DNA of 64,000 bases from Noviherbaspirillum sp. L7-7A (lineage in GTDB: Bacteria > Pseudomonadota > Gammaproteobacteria > Burkholderiales > Burkholderiaceae_D). The position numbers and the translations under genes are program-made. The stretch is taken from the NCBI RefSeq assembly GCF_019052805.1, contig NZ_JAHQRJ010000001.1:62001-126000 (forward strand), read 5' to 3'. Under the pieces are notes generated by a model that made no database searches, was not told the origin of the DNA, and saw only the letters and a list, made by a program, of their open reading frames with translations. This document shows positions 33,984 through 43,702 of the stretch, piece by piece (position 1 is the first letter of the stretch; every line of letters starts with the position of its first letter).

Positions 33984-34613
33984 ATGACTGACACGACACC
34001 GAAATTCATGCGCAAGGGCGAACTGACCCGCGCGGCGATCCTTGACGTAGCGCTTGGCCTGGCAAGCCGCGACGGCCTGGAGGGCCTGACCATCGGCCTG
34101 CTCGCCGACAAGATGAACATGAGCAAATCAGGCGTCTTTGCCCATTTTGGATCGCGCGAAGACCTGCAGATCGAAGTACTGAAGCTGTATCACCACCACT
34201 TCGAGCAGGAGGTGTTCTATCCCAGCATGCAGGAGCCGCGCGGCTTGTCGCGCCTGCAAAGCATGTTCTCGCGCTGGGTCAAGCGGGTGACGATGGAAAT
34301 CGCTTCCGGCTGCATCTACATCAGCGGCGCGGCCGAGTACGACGACCGGCCCGGCGCGATACGCGAGGAACTGGTCGGCATGGTCAGGGCGTGGCAGGAC
34401 GCGCTGCGTCGCTGCGTGGAGCAGGCGGTCGAGTGCGGCCATCTGCGCCCCGATACCGACCCGCAGCAAATGGTGTATGAAATGTATGGACTGGTGCTGG
34501 CGCTGCACCACGATGCACGCTTCATCAAGCGCCCCGGCAGCGTTGGCCGCGCGCAGGTCGGTTTCGACCGCCTGCTCGAAAGCTACCGCACCGTGGAAGT
34601 GGCAAGCCGCTGA
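33984..34613 (+). CDS. TetR-family transcriptional regulator (fatty-acid cluster)
   Basis: The product has 209 residues. The N-terminal HTH (LTRAAILDVALGLASRDGLEGLTIGLLADKMNMSKSGVFAHFGSREDLQIEVL) is canonical TetR, and the C-terminal ligand domain is of the type seen beside beta-oxidation genes. It probably senses acyl-CoA and represses itself and the downstream acyl-CoA dehydrogenase cluster; the ligand is inference. A promoter and a palindromic operator lie just upstream. Confidence 0.92.
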   Translation: MTDTTPKFMRKGELTRAAILDVALGLASRDGLEGLTIGLLADKMNMSKSGVFAHFGSREDLQIEVLKLYHHHFEQEVFYPSMQEPRGLSRLQSMFSRWVKRVTMEIASGCIYISGAAEYDDRPGAIREELVGMVRAWQDALRRCVEQAVECGHLRPDTDPQQMVYEMYGLVLALHHDARFIKRPGSVGRAQVGFDRLLESYRTVEVASR

Positions 34614-34690
34614 TGCGACACAGGAACTGAACCACTGTCGACAAGACAGTCCGACTGATCAATCTAGCCATCGCTCTTCTGGAGAAAAAC

Positions 34691-36481
34691 ATGGGTCAAT
34701 ACGTCGCCCCGATACGGGACATGCAGTTCGTGCTGCACGAGTTGCTGCAGGTCGAAAATGAATTGAAGCAGCTTCCGCCGCATGCGGAAGTCGATGCCGA
34801 GATCATCAACCAGGTGCTGGAGGAGGGCGGCAAGTTCACTTCCGAGGTGGTGTTCCCGCTCAATCACAGCGGCGACCGCGAAGGCTGCCGGCTGAATCAG
34901 GAAACCCATGAAGTGGCAACGCCCAAGGGCTTCAGGGAAGCCTACCGGCAGTACATCGACGCCGGCTGGCCGTCGCTGTCGGCCGACCCGGAATTCGGCG
35001 GCCAGGGCCTGCCGGTGGTGCTGAACAATGCATTCTATGAAATGCTGAATTCGTCCAACCAGGCCTGGACCATGTATCCCGGCCTGTCGCATGGCGCCTA
35101 CGAGTGCCTGCATGCGCACGGCACGCCGGAGCAGAAACAGCTGTACCTGCCCAAGCTGGTGTCGGGCGAATGGACCGGCACCATGTGCCTGACCGAGCCG
35201 CATTGCGGCACCGACCTCGGCATGCTGCGCTCCAAGGCCGAGCCGCAGGCCGATGGTTCCTATCGCATCACCGGCGGCAAGATCTTCATTTCCGCCGGCG
35301 AGCATGACATGGTGGACAACATCGTCCACCTGGTGCTGGCCCGCCTGCCTGACGCGCCGGCCGGCACCAAGGGCATCTCGCTGTTCCTGGTGCCCAAGTT
35401 CATCCCGAATCCGGACGGCTCCCTGGGCGACCGCAACCGCATCTTCTGCGGCGCGATCGAGGAGAAGATGGGCATCCACGGCAATTCCACCTGCCAGATG
35501 AACATGGACGGCGCCACCGGCTGGCTGATCGGCCAGCCCAACAAGGGCCTGAATGCGATGTTCGTGATGATGAACGCGGCCCGCCTGGGCGTGGGCATGC
35601 AGTCGCTGGGCCTGACCGAAGTCGCCTTCCAGAATGCGCTGGTGTATGCGAAGGACCGCCTGCAGATGCGCAGCCTGTCCGGCGTGAAGGCGCCGGAAAA
35701 GCCAGCCGACCCGATCATCGTGCATCCGGACGTGCGCCGCATGCTGCTGACCGCCAAGGCCTATGCCGAAGGCGGCCGCGCATTCAGCTACTACACCGCC
35801 CTGCTGATCGACCGCGAACTGAACCACCCGGACGAGGAAGTGCGCAAGGACGCGGCCGACCAGGTTGCGCTGCTCACGCCCATCATCAAGGCCTTCCTGA
35901 CCGACAACGGCTGGATCGCCACCTCCGAGGCGATGCAGGTCTACGGCGGCCACGGCTTCATCTCCGAGTGGGGCATGGAGCAGTATGTGCGCGACTCGCG
36001 CATCAACATGATCTACGAAGGCACCAACACTATCCAGTCGCTGGACCTCCTGGGCCGCAAGGTGCTGATGGATAACGGCGCCAAGCTGCGCAAGTTCGGC
36101 GCCCAGGTGCAGGCCTTCGTCGAGGAGAATGGCACCGATGAAGCCATGTCCGAGTTCATTACGCCGCTGGCCGACCTGGGCGACAAGGTCACCAAGCTGA
36201 CCATGGAAATCGGCATGAAGGCTTTCCAGAACCAGGACGAGGTGGGTGCTGCTGCCGTGCCTTACCTGCGCGTGGTCGGCCACATGGTCTTTGCCTACTT
36301 CTTTGCCCGGATGGCCAAGATCGCGCTGGAGAAGCAGGACTCCGGCGACAGCTTCTACCAGTCCAAGCTGGGCACCGCGCGGTTCTACTTCGCGCGCCTC
36401 CTGCCTGAAACCGCGATGCTGATCCGCCAGGCCCGTTCGGGCTCGGCCAGCCTGATGGCGCTGGACGCCGACCTGATCTAA
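34691..36481 (+). CDS. Acyl-CoA dehydrogenase (long, DmdC/FadE-like type)
   Basis: The product has 596 residues, longer than classical 380-residue enzymes because of an N-terminal segment and a C-terminal extension domain. Core motifs: MCLTEPHCGTDLGMLRSKA and GGKIFISAGEHDM (FAD/substrate region), YGGHGFISEWGMEQYVRDSRI and IYEGTNTIQSLDL containing the catalytic Glu. It does the first step of beta-oxidation, FAD-dependent alpha,beta-dehydrogenation of acyl-CoA, passing electrons to ETF. The start has GGAG at a spacing of 8. It is followed by the hydroxyacyl-CoA dehydrogenase and thiolase genes. Confidence 0.93.
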   Translation: MGQYVAPIRDMQFVLHELLQVENELKQLPPHAEVDAEIINQVLEEGGKFTSEVVFPLNHSGDREGCRLNQETHEVATPKGFREAYRQYIDAGWPSLSADPEFGGQGLPVVLNNAFYEMLNSSNQAWTMYPGLSHGAYECLHAHGTPEQKQLYLPKLVSGEWTGTMCLTEPHCGTDLGMLRSKAEPQADGSYRITGGKIFISAGEHDMVDNIVHLVLARLPDAPAGTKGISLFLVPKFIPNPDGSLGDRNRIFCGAIEEKMGIHGNSTCQMNMDGATGWLIGQPNKGLNAMFVMMNAARLGVGMQSLGLTEVAFQNALVYAKDRLQMRSLSGVKAPEKPADPIIVHPDVRRMLLTAKAYAEGGRAFSYYTALLIDRELNHPDEEVRKDAADQVALLTPIIKAFLTDNGWIATSEAMQVYGGHGFISEWGMEQYVRDSRINMIYEGTNTIQSLDLLGRKVLMDNGAKLRKFGAQVQAFVEENGTDEAMSEFITPLADLGDKVTKLTMEIGMKAFQNQDEVGAAAVPYLRVVGHMVFAYFFARMAKIALEKQDSGDSFYQSKLGTARFYFARLLPETAMLIRQARSGSASLMALDADLI

Positions 36482-36572
36482 ACCACGGAAAACCGCCGCA
36501 GCATCCCGCCGACCCGCTCGCTTGCAGCAGGTCGGCGCGGCGGTCCGCACCCAACGTTCCAGGACTACAACC

Positions 36573-38960
36573 ATGTCAAATTTCATCGTCAAGAAAGTCG
36601 CCGTGCTGGGCGCCGGCGTGATGGGTGCGCAGATTGCCGCGCACTGCGTCAATGCCCGCGTGCCCGTGGTGCTGTTCGATCTGCCGGCCAAGGAAGGCCC
36701 GAAGAACGGCATCGTGCTGCGCGCCATTGAAAACCTGAAGAAGCTGAGCCCGGCGCCACTGGCCGACAAGGATCAGGCGGGGCTGATCGAAGTGGCCAAC
36801 TACGAGGACGACCTCGACATCCTGAAAGGCTGCGACCTGATCATCGAGGCCATCGCCGAGCGCATGGACTGGAAGCATGACCTGTACAAGAAGGTCGCGC
36901 CCCACATCGCGCCGAATACGATTTTCGCTTCCAACACCTCCGGCCTGTCGATCACGGCGCTGTCGGAGGGTTTCGATGCCGACCTCAAGGCGCGCTTCTG
37001 CGGCGTGCATTTCTTCAATCCGCCGCGCTACATGCACCTGGTGGAACTGATCCCGACCGCCGCCACCCGTCCCGAGATCCTGGACCAGCTGGAAGGCTTC
37101 CTCGCCTCCACCCTGGGCAAGGGCGTGGTGCGGGCGATCGACACGCCCAACTTCATCGCCAACCGCGTCGGCATCTTCGGCATGCTGGCCACCATCCGCG
37201 AAGCCGAGAAGTTCGGCCTGTCGGTCGATGTGGTCGACGACCTGACCGGGGCGCGCCTGGGCCGCGCCAAGTCCGGCACCTTCCGCACTGCCGACGTGGT
37301 CGGCCTGGACACGATGAGCCATGTGATCCGGACCATGCAGGACAACCTGAAGGACGATCCTTTCTTCCCGGTGTATGAAACCCCGGCTTTGCTGGGCAAG
37401 CTGATCGAGGCCGGCGCGCTGGGCCAGAAGGCCGGCGCCGGCTTCTACAAGAAGGTGGGCAAGGACATCCAGCGCATCGACCCGGCCAGCGGCGGCTATG
37501 TGCCCGGCGGCGCCAGGGCCGATGACCTGGTGGGCCGCATCCTGAAGGAAAAGGACCCTGCCAAGCGCATGAAGGCGCTGCACGACTCGACCAATCCGCA
37601 GGCGCAGTTCCTGTGGGCGATCTTCCGCGACGCCTTCCATTACATCGCGGTGCACCTGGAAAGCATTGCCGACAATGCGCGCGACGTCGATTTCGCGTTG
37701 CGCTGGGGCTTCGGCTGGAGCCAGGGCCCGTTCGAGAACTGGCAGGCCGCCGGCTGGCAGCAGGTCGCGACCTGGGTCAGGGAAGACATCGAGGCCGGCC
37801 GCGCGCTGTCGAATGCGCCGTTGCCTGACTGGATCTTCGATGGCCGCGACGGCGTGCACACCGCGGAAGGCTCCTGGTCGCCGGCGAAGAAAGCCTATGT
37901 GCCGCGCTCCGACCTGGCCATCTATGGACGCCAGCCTTTCCGCGCGCCGCTGCTGGGCGAAGGCGCGGCCGATGGCAGCAAGGCTGGCACCACGGTGTTC
38001 GAGGACGACTCGGTGCGCGCCTGGCATGGCGGCGACGAGGTGCTGGTGCTGTCCCTGAAGACCAAGATGCATGTGATCGGGCCGGGCGTGATCGCCGGCC
38101 TGAACCGCGCCATCGACGAAGCCGAGGCCAGCTACAAGGGCCTGGTGATCTGGAATGCGGATGCGGCGCAGGGCGGCGCATTCTCGGCCGGCGCCGACCT
38201 GCAGGCCATGCTGCCGGTATTCATGTCCGGCGGCGTCAAGGCGATCGGGCCGGAAGTGGCCAAGCTGCAGAATGCGCTGATGCGCATGAAGTACGCCAAT
38301 GTGCCGGTGGTGGCTGCGGTTGCCGGCCTGGCGCTGGGCGGCGGCTGCGAGCTGGCGCTGCATGCGGCCAAGCGCGTGGCCGCGCTGGAAACCTATATGG
38401 GCCTGGTGGAAGTGGGTGTGGGCCTGGTGCCGGCCGGCGGCGGCCTGAAGGAAGCGGCGCTGCGCGCGGCGGCCGATGCCAAGGGCAACGACCTGCTGCA
38501 GTTCCTGAAGACCTGTTTCACCAATGCCGCCACCGCGCAGGTATCGAAGTCGGCACTGGAAGCGAAGAAGATGGGTTACCTGTCGGCCAACGACACCATC
38601 GTCTTCAATGCCTACGAGCTGCTGCACGTGGCCAGGGTGGAAGCGCGCGCCATGCATGATGCAGGCTACCGCGCGCCGAACCGCGCGCTGTTGCCGGTCG
38701 CCGGCCGCTACGGCATGGCCACCATCGGCGCGCAGCTGGTCAACATGCGCGACGGCGGCTTCATCTCGGCCCACGACTACAAGCTCGGCATGATGATTGC
38801 CGAGATCGTCAGCGGCGGCGATATCGAACCCAACAGCCTGGTGTCGGAGCAGTGGCTGCTCGACCTCGAACGCAAGGCATTCATGGAACTGCTCGGCCAT
38901 CCGAAGACGCAGGAGCGGATCATGGGCATGATGCAAACCGGCAAACCGGTGCGCAACTAG
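36573..38960 (+). CDS. 3-hydroxyacyl-CoA dehydrogenase/enoyl-CoA hydratase fusion (FadB/FadN-like)
   Basis: The product has 795 residues. The dehydrogenase comes first: NAD motif VAVLGAGVMGAQIAAH, ASNTSGLSITALSE and HFFNPPRYMHLVELIP with the catalytic His. An enoyl-CoA hydratase/isomerase-like domain follows from about residue 500 (GGCELALHAAKRVAALETYMGLVEVGVG). This order is the reverse of E. coli FadB and is that of FadN-like proteins. It does steps 2 and 3 of beta-oxidation. ATG 36573 has AGGA upstream; the open frame begins earlier without homology. It lies 91 bp after the dehydrogenase gene. Confidence 0.93.
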   Translation: MSNFIVKKVAVLGAGVMGAQIAAHCVNARVPVVLFDLPAKEGPKNGIVLRAIENLKKLSPAPLADKDQAGLIEVANYEDDLDILKGCDLIIEAIAERMDWKHDLYKKVAPHIAPNTIFASNTSGLSITALSEGFDADLKARFCGVHFFNPPRYMHLVELIPTAATRPEILDQLEGFLASTLGKGVVRAIDTPNFIANRVGIFGMLATIREAEKFGLSVDVVDDLTGARLGRAKSGTFRTADVVGLDTMSHVIRTMQDNLKDDPFFPVYETPALLGKLIEAGALGQKAGAGFYKKVGKDIQRIDPASGGYVPGGARADDLVGRILKEKDPAKRMKALHDSTNPQAQFLWAIFRDAFHYIAVHLESIADNARDVDFALRWGFGWSQGPFENWQAAGWQQVATWVREDIEAGRALSNAPLPDWIFDGRDGVHTAEGSWSPAKKAYVPRSDLAIYGRQPFRAPLLGEGAADGSKAGTTVFEDDSVRAWHGGDEVLVLSLKTKMHVIGPGVIAGLNRAIDEAEASYKGLVIWNADAAQGGAFSAGADLQAMLPVFMSGGVKAIGPEVAKLQNALMRMKYANVPVVAAVAGLALGGGCELALHAAKRVAALETYMGLVEVGVGLVPAGGGLKEAALRAAADAKGNDLLQFLKTCFTNAATAQVSKSALEAKKMGYLSANDTIVFNAYELLHVARVEARAMHDAGYRAPNRALLPVAGRYGMATIGAQLVNMRDGGFISAHDYKLGMMIAEIVSGGDIEPNSLVSEQWLLDLERKAFMELLGHPKTQERIMGMMQTGKPVRN

Positions 38961-38970
38961 GAGAATGGAA

Positions 38971-40167
38971 ATGAGCCAACAAATACAAGACGCCTACATC
39001 GTCGCCGCCACCCGCACGCCCATCGGCAAGGCGCCGCGCGGCATGTTCCGCCATACCCGCCCGGACGACCTGCTGGTACGGGCAATGCAATCGGCCGTGG
39101 CGCAGGTGCCGGGGCTCGACCCGGCGCTGATCGAGGATGCCATTGTCGGCTGTTCCTTTCCGGAAGCCGAGCAGGGCCTGAACCTGGCCCGCATGGCGGT
39201 GCTGCTGGCTGGCCTGCCCAAGACCGTGGGTGGCGTCACCGTCAACCGCTATTGCGCCTCGGGCATTACCGCGGTGGCGATGGCGGCCGACCGCATCCGC
39301 GTCGGCCAGGCCGACGTGATGATCGCGGCCGGTGTCGAATCGATGTCCATGGTGCCCATGATGGGCCATCATCCCTCGATGAACATGGGCATCTTCAAGG
39401 ACGAGAATGTCGGCATGGCCTATGGCATGGGCCTGACCGCGGAAAACGTCGCCAAGCAATGGAAGGTGTCGCGCGAGGCGCAGGACCAGTTCGCGCTGGA
39501 GTCGCACCTCAAGGCCATCCGCGCCCAGCAGGCCGGCGAGTTTGCCGATGAGACCACTGCGGTGGACATCATCGAGAAATTCCCGAACCTGGCCAGCGGC
39601 GAGATCGACGTGAAGACCCGCACCGTGAGCGTGGATGAAGGCGCGCGCGCCGACACCAGCCTGGAAGCGCTTGCCAGGCTGCGCCCGGTGTTTGCCGCCA
39701 AGGGCACGGTCACGGCCGGCAACAGCTCGCAGACCTCCGACGGCGCCGGCGCGCTGATCCTGGTCAGCGAGAAGATCCTGAAGCAGTTCAACCTGACGCC
39801 GCTGGCCCGCTTTGCCTCATTCGCGGTGCGCGGCGTGCCGCCCGAGATCATGGGCATCGGTCCGAAGGAAGCGATCCCGGCGGCGCTGCGCGCGGCCAAC
39901 ATCACGCAGGACCAGATCGACTGGTTCGAGCTGAACGAGGCCTTTGCCGCGCAGGCGCTGGCGGTGATCCAGGACCTGGGACTGGACCCTTCCAGGGTCA
40001 ATCCGATGGGCGGCGCGATTGCGCTGGGCCATCCGCTGGGGGCGACCGGGGCGATCCGGTCTGCTACGGTCGTGCATGCATTGCGTCGCAGGAATCTGAA
40101 GTACGGCATGGTGACCATGTGCGTGGGGACGGGGATGGGGGCGGCTGGCATCTTTGAACGGATGTAG
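38971..40167 (+). CDS. Acetyl-CoA C-acyltransferase (thiolase)
   Basis: The product has 398 residues with all thiolase active-site motifs: the nucleophile in NRYCASGI, GGAIALGHPLGATGA with the catalytic His, and the second Cys in MCVGTGMGAAG. It performs the last step of beta-oxidation, thiolytic cleavage of 3-ketoacyl-CoA. Of two starts, ATG 38971 is preferred because AGGAG lies 7 bp upstream; ATG 38965 would be too close. It follows the FadB-type gene by 10 bp and is certainly in the same operon. Confidence 0.95.
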   Translation: MSQQIQDAYIVAATRTPIGKAPRGMFRHTRPDDLLVRAMQSAVAQVPGLDPALIEDAIVGCSFPEAEQGLNLARMAVLLAGLPKTVGGVTVNRYCASGITAVAMAADRIRVGQADVMIAAGVESMSMVPMMGHHPSMNMGIFKDENVGMAYGMGLTAENVAKQWKVSREAQDQFALESHLKAIRAQQAGEFADETTAVDIIEKFPNLASGEIDVKTRTVSVDEGARADTSLEALARLRPVFAAKGTVTAGNSSQTSDGAGALILVSEKILKQFNLTPLARFASFAVRGVPPEIMGIGPKEAIPAALRAANITQDQIDWFELNEAFAAQALAVIQDLGLDPSRVNPMGGAIALGHPLGATGAIRSATVVHALRRRNLKYGMVTMCVGTGMGAAGIFERM

Positions 40168-40367
40168 GGGTGGAAGCGGTTGCGGTTGTGGAGCTTTCGC
40201 AGTTGCATTTGCTTCTGCTTCTGCCGTTGCCGTTCAAGTCCCTTGAGCGCGCCGTGACGGCGATGCCTGAAGCGGATAAGGTGCGGCGCCTTTCGTAGGG
40301 TGGAATACCCCGAAGGGGCATTCCACGGTTGGTCGATCTAGCCAGAGCTTTGCGTTTACCTATCGTT

Positions 40368-40409
40368 CCAAAGCCAAAGCCAAAGCCAAAGCCAAAGCCA
40401 AAGCCAAAG
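40368..40409. repeat. (CCAAAG)7 tandem array
   Basis: Seven exact copies of the hexamer CCAAAG lie inside the larger inverted-repeat element. Read on the minus strand it gives alternating Gly-Phe or Trp-Leu codons, but no gene is supported. Confidence 0.9.
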
Positions 40410-40573
40410 CGACAGTGCTGCCCGTGCCTTGCCGGGTGAGGCAATGCGGCTGCACTGCCGTGGAGGCAAGCCGGGAATCCGTCCCGGCGGCCGGGTCACT
40501 TTTTTTGCTTCGCCAAAAAAAGTAACCAAAAAAAGGCGACCCGGTGATCGCGCCCTGCTGACGCAGGGTGCCC

Positions 40574-40671
40574 GTGCCAGCGGTGCCCGGAGCGGGGTGC
40601 GGCTAAACTCGCTACACTGCGTTTCGCTCAGACAGACGCCGCACCTTATCCGCTCCGGGCACCGCTGACAC
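40574..40671. repeat. Long imperfect hairpin within the element
   Basis: GTGCCAGCGGTGCCCGGAGC at 40574-40593 and onward to GGTGCGGC (40603) pairs with the inverted copy at 40638-40671 (GCCGCACC ... CTGACAC) with few mismatches and a 4-base bulge. A third, related copy in direct orientation to the first is at about 40251-40290. Confidence 0.75.
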
Positions 40672-40694
40672 GGCGCGCTCAACGGGACTTCACT

Positions 40695-40842
<148 letters not shown>

Positions 40843-40959
40843 AAGCAAGGGCAGCATTAGATGCGTTGGCCCCGCCACCTCCCGAACCGCATTACGTCAC
40901 AATCTTTACTGAAGAATCATCTGTTCCATCACTTACTTCATCAACAACCAGGAGACGAT

Positions 40960-41724
40960 ATGGATATCAGCATCGAACAAGCTAACGGCATCTGCACGAT
41001 CCGCTTCAACCGCCCGGAGAAGAAGAATGCCATTACCGGCGCGATGTACCAGACGATGGCCGAGGCGCTGGCTGCGGCTGAGGCCGATAGCGCGGTGAGG
41101 GTGGTCGTGTTCGCCGGTCATCCCGGTATCTTCACCGCCGGCAATGACCTGGAAGACTTTCTGAAGCAGCCGCCGCAGGGCGAGAACAGTTCGGTGTTTC
41201 GCTTCATGGCCGCATTGAAGGGCGCGACCAAGCCGGTTGTGGCGGCGGTCAGCGGTGCGGCGGTAGGCATCGGCACCACGATGCTGCTGCATTGCGACCT
41301 GGTGTATGCGTCGGACAATGCGAAGTTCTCGATGCCGTTCAGCCAGCTTGGGCTGTGCCCGGAATTCGCTTCCAGCCTGCTGCTGCAACGCGTCGCCGGC
41401 TACCAGCGCGCGGCCGAGAAGCTGATGCTGGGTGAAGCCTTCCTGGCCGACGAGGCACGGCAGATGGGACTGGTGAACCGGGTGCTGCCGGCGGCTGAAC
41501 TCGAATCCTTCGTGCAGGTCCAGGCCGCCAAGCTGGCAGCCTTGCCGGCTTCTTCGGTGCGTACCACCAAGCTGCTGATGAAGCAGGGCACTGCTAGCGA
41601 TATCGATGCGCAGATGGCGCAGGAGGGCGAGCATTTCCGCCGCATGCTGACCGCGCCGGAAGCCAAGGAAGCATTCACCGCCTTCTTTGAAAAGCGCAAG
41701 CCCGACTTCAGCCGCTTCTCCTGA
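40960..41724 (+). CDS. Enoyl-CoA hydratase/isomerase family protein
   Basis: The product has 254 residues with the crotonase fold: IRFNRPEKKNAITGAMY, the oxyanion-hole segments AGHPGIFTAGNDLEDF and AAVSGAAVGIGTTMLLHCDLVYASDNAKFSMPF, and the usual C-terminal helices. One of the usual hydratase Glu residues is not obvious (LGLCPEFASSLLL instead of the common GLIPGAGGT), so isomerase or another crotonase chemistry is possible. The start ATG 40960 has AGGAG at a spacing of 6. It is probably part of the fatty-acid cluster, now separated from it by the repeat element. Confidence 0.92.
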   Translation: MDISIEQANGICTIRFNRPEKKNAITGAMYQTMAEALAAAEADSAVRVVVFAGHPGIFTAGNDLEDFLKQPPQGENSSVFRFMAALKGATKPVVAAVSGAAVGIGTTMLLHCDLVYASDNAKFSMPFSQLGLCPEFASSLLLQRVAGYQRAAEKLMLGEAFLADEARQMGLVNRVLPAAELESFVQVQAAKLAALPASSVRTTKLLMKQGTASDIDAQMAQEGEHFRRMLTAPEAKEAFTAFFEKRKPDFSRFS

Positions 41725-41826
41725 CGGCCTGGCCCGCCCCGAACGGCGCTGCTGCATGGCGCGGCGTTGGGATGCCGCTGATGCGCGCATCTCAACCAAC
41801 CCTTCCAGCCGTGGCACTGCGTTTCG

Positions 41827-42435
41827 TCAGAAGCGATAACCCACGCCCACACCGAACAGCACGGGATCAAGCTTCACCCGGCTGATCTGCTCGCCAGCCA
41901 TGGAGACGTCGCTGCGTATCTGCACCTTCTTCACATCCACATTGATCGACCAGTTGCGGTTGAGCTTGACGTCGAAGCCAGCCTGCAGCGCCAGGCCCCA
42001 GCTGTTCTTCTCCAGATTGATATCGTTGTCCAGCCTGACGCCGGAAATGCGGGTGTAGTTGATGCCGGCGCCCAGGTAGGGGCTGAAAGTGGCATCGGGC
42101 AGGAAGTGGTACTGCAGTGTCAGCGTCGGCGGCAGGTGCTTGAAGCTGCCGATGCTGGTGCCATCCACTTTCACGGTGTGCTTCTGCGGATAGGTCAGCA
42201 CCAGTTCGGCGGCCCAGTTCGGCGTGAAGAAGTAGGAGATATCCACTTCGGGAATCGTCTTCTTGCTTACCGTGATGAGGTCAGGTTCCGTGACGCCGCC
42301 GATCGGAGAGGAACGATCGGCCGGGTCGATATGCACGGCGCGGGCGCGGACCATCCATGGGGATTCCTGGGCGAAGGCAGCGCCGGCTGTCAGTATGGCG
42401 GCGGCGATGGCAATCGTGATGACTGTTCTTTTCAT
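41827..42435 (-). CDS. ompW: Outer membrane protein OmpW
   Basis: The product has 202 residues with a signal peptide cleaved after AGAAFA. The mature protein starts ESPWMVRARAVHIDPAD and ends in GVGVGYRF with the terminal Phe needed for beta-barrel assembly. The GGVTEPDLITVSKKTIPEVDISYFFTPNWAAELVLTYPQKH stretch is typical of OmpW. It forms an 8-stranded barrel with a hydrophobic channel for small apolar molecules. OmpW genes in several proteobacteria respond to oxygen; an FNR-like box lies 58 bp upstream here. Confidence 0.93.
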   Translation of the reverse strand: MKRTVITIAIAAAILTAGAAFAQESPWMVRARAVHIDPADRSSPIGGVTEPDLITVSKKTIPEVDISYFFTPNWAAELVLTYPQKHTVKVDGTSIGSFKHLPPTLTLQYHFLPDATFSPYLGAGINYTRISGVRLDNDINLEKNSWGLALQAGFDVKLNRNWSINVDVKKVQIRSDVSMAGEQISRVKLDPVLFGVGVGYRF

Positions 42436-42492
42436 GATGCTCCCTGGTTGATTGAAACGCCGCCAGCATATTTTCCCGCTCGGGCCAGCCGG

Positions 42493-42506
42493 TTGATGCA
42501 GGTCAA
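42493..42506 (-). promoter_or_regulatory. FNR/ANR-like box upstream of ompW
   Basis: TTGAT-GCAG-GTCAA differs from the FNR consensus TTGAT-N4-ATCAA at one position. It lies 58-71 bp upstream of the ompW start, a usual distance for activation. The remainder of the gap to the DapA-family gene (42507-42745) holds nothing recognisable. Confidence 0.55.
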
Positions 42507-42745
42507 TTTTTTCCGTGGGTCAAAATTTTGTGGCGTAACAGCCACCACGCGTTTTGGGCTGTCCCGATTGAGCGTGCCGCGATATGGACACCATGAGACT
42601 GTGCCTATGTATCCGCCTCATGTCCCCAGGCGCCTGGCATCGAAGGGTGGCAACAATGTGCCGGCTTGTGCATCGCTGTGGATGAATGTCATGATGCGCA
42701 GACCCGTCCGACAGCATCCAGCCCAACCAGCAAGGAGAATCCAGC

Positions 42746-43639
42746 ATGTTCCATGGCCTGAGTGCCTTCCCCCTGACGCCGATGAATGAAGACGCCATCG
42801 ATGAAGCTGCCTTCGCACGGCTGCTTGAGCGCCTGGTGCGGGCGCGGGTCGATTCGATCTGCGTACTGGGATCGACCGGCAACTATGCCTATCTGGGCAT
42901 GGCCGAGCGCAAGCGGGTCGCGGAGCTGGCGCTTGACCATGCAGCGGGCGTGCCGATGATGGTGGGCATCGGCGCGCTGCGCACCCGGGATGTGCTGGCG
43001 CTGGCCGAGCATGCGCAGAAGGCAGGGGCGGATGCCGTGCTGCTGGCGCCGGTGTCCTACCAGAAGCTCACCGACGATGAAGTCTTTGGCCTGTATGAAG
43101 CGGTAACGCGTTCCCTTTCCGTGCCGCTGTGCGTGTACGACAATCCGGGCACGACCCATTTCAGCTTCAGCGACGCATTGCATGCCCGCATCGCGCAATT
43201 GCCCCGGGTCGTTTCGATCAAGATTCCCGGCGTGCCGCTTGACGCCGGGGCGGCAAGGGAACGCGTGCAGCGTCTGCGGGCGCTGATTCCGTCGCATGTA
43301 ACGATAGGCGTGAGCGGCGATGCCCATGGCGCTGCCGGGCTCAATGCCGGATGCGACGCCTGGTACTCGGCCATTGGCGGCCTCCTTGCCAGGCCGCTGC
43401 TGGCCATCACGCGTGCCGCACAGGCCGGCAATGCCGGCGAAGCCACACGCCTGTCCGGGCGCCTGCAGCCTTTATGGGCGCTGTTGCAGCGCCATGGCAG
43501 CCTGCGGGTGGTTGCGGCCGCCGCCGAACTGCTGGGCCTGGTTGCCAGCCCCAGCCTGCCCTTGCCGCTGCAGGCGCTGGCGGGAGAGGACCGGCAGCAA
43601 TTGCACCGCATGCTGGAAGAACTGAAGCTGGCGGACTAA
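42746..43639 (+). CDS. Dihydrodipicolinate synthase (DapA)-family aldolase
   Basis: The product has 297 residues. The TIM-barrel motifs are GSTGNYAYLGMAERKRVAE, VPLCVYDNPGTTHF with the catalytic Tyr and VVSIKIPGVP with the Schiff-base Lys. The G-S-T-G-N start motif differs from the GTTGE of true DapA, so it is more likely one of the paralogous aldolases or lyases of this superfamily than the lysine-pathway enzyme. No neighbouring gene reveals its substrate. The ribosome site AAGGAG is at a good distance. Confidence 0.88.
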   Translation: MFHGLSAFPLTPMNEDAIDEAAFARLLERLVRARVDSICVLGSTGNYAYLGMAERKRVAELALDHAAGVPMMVGIGALRTRDVLALAEHAQKAGADAVLLAPVSYQKLTDDEVFGLYEAVTRSLSVPLCVYDNPGTTHFSFSDALHARIAQLPRVVSIKIPGVPLDAGAARERVQRLRALIPSHVTIGVSGDAHGAAGLNAGCDAWYSAIGGLLARPLLAITRAAQAGNAGEATRLSGRLQPLWALLQRHGSLRVVAAAAELLGLVASPSLPLPLQALAGEDRQQLHRMLEELKLAD

Positions 43640-43702
43640 GTTTTTCCCGGCCCGAAGCTGGCAGCGGCTGCACTGTTCAGCGTTTGCCAGGCCGCTTTCC
43701 TT

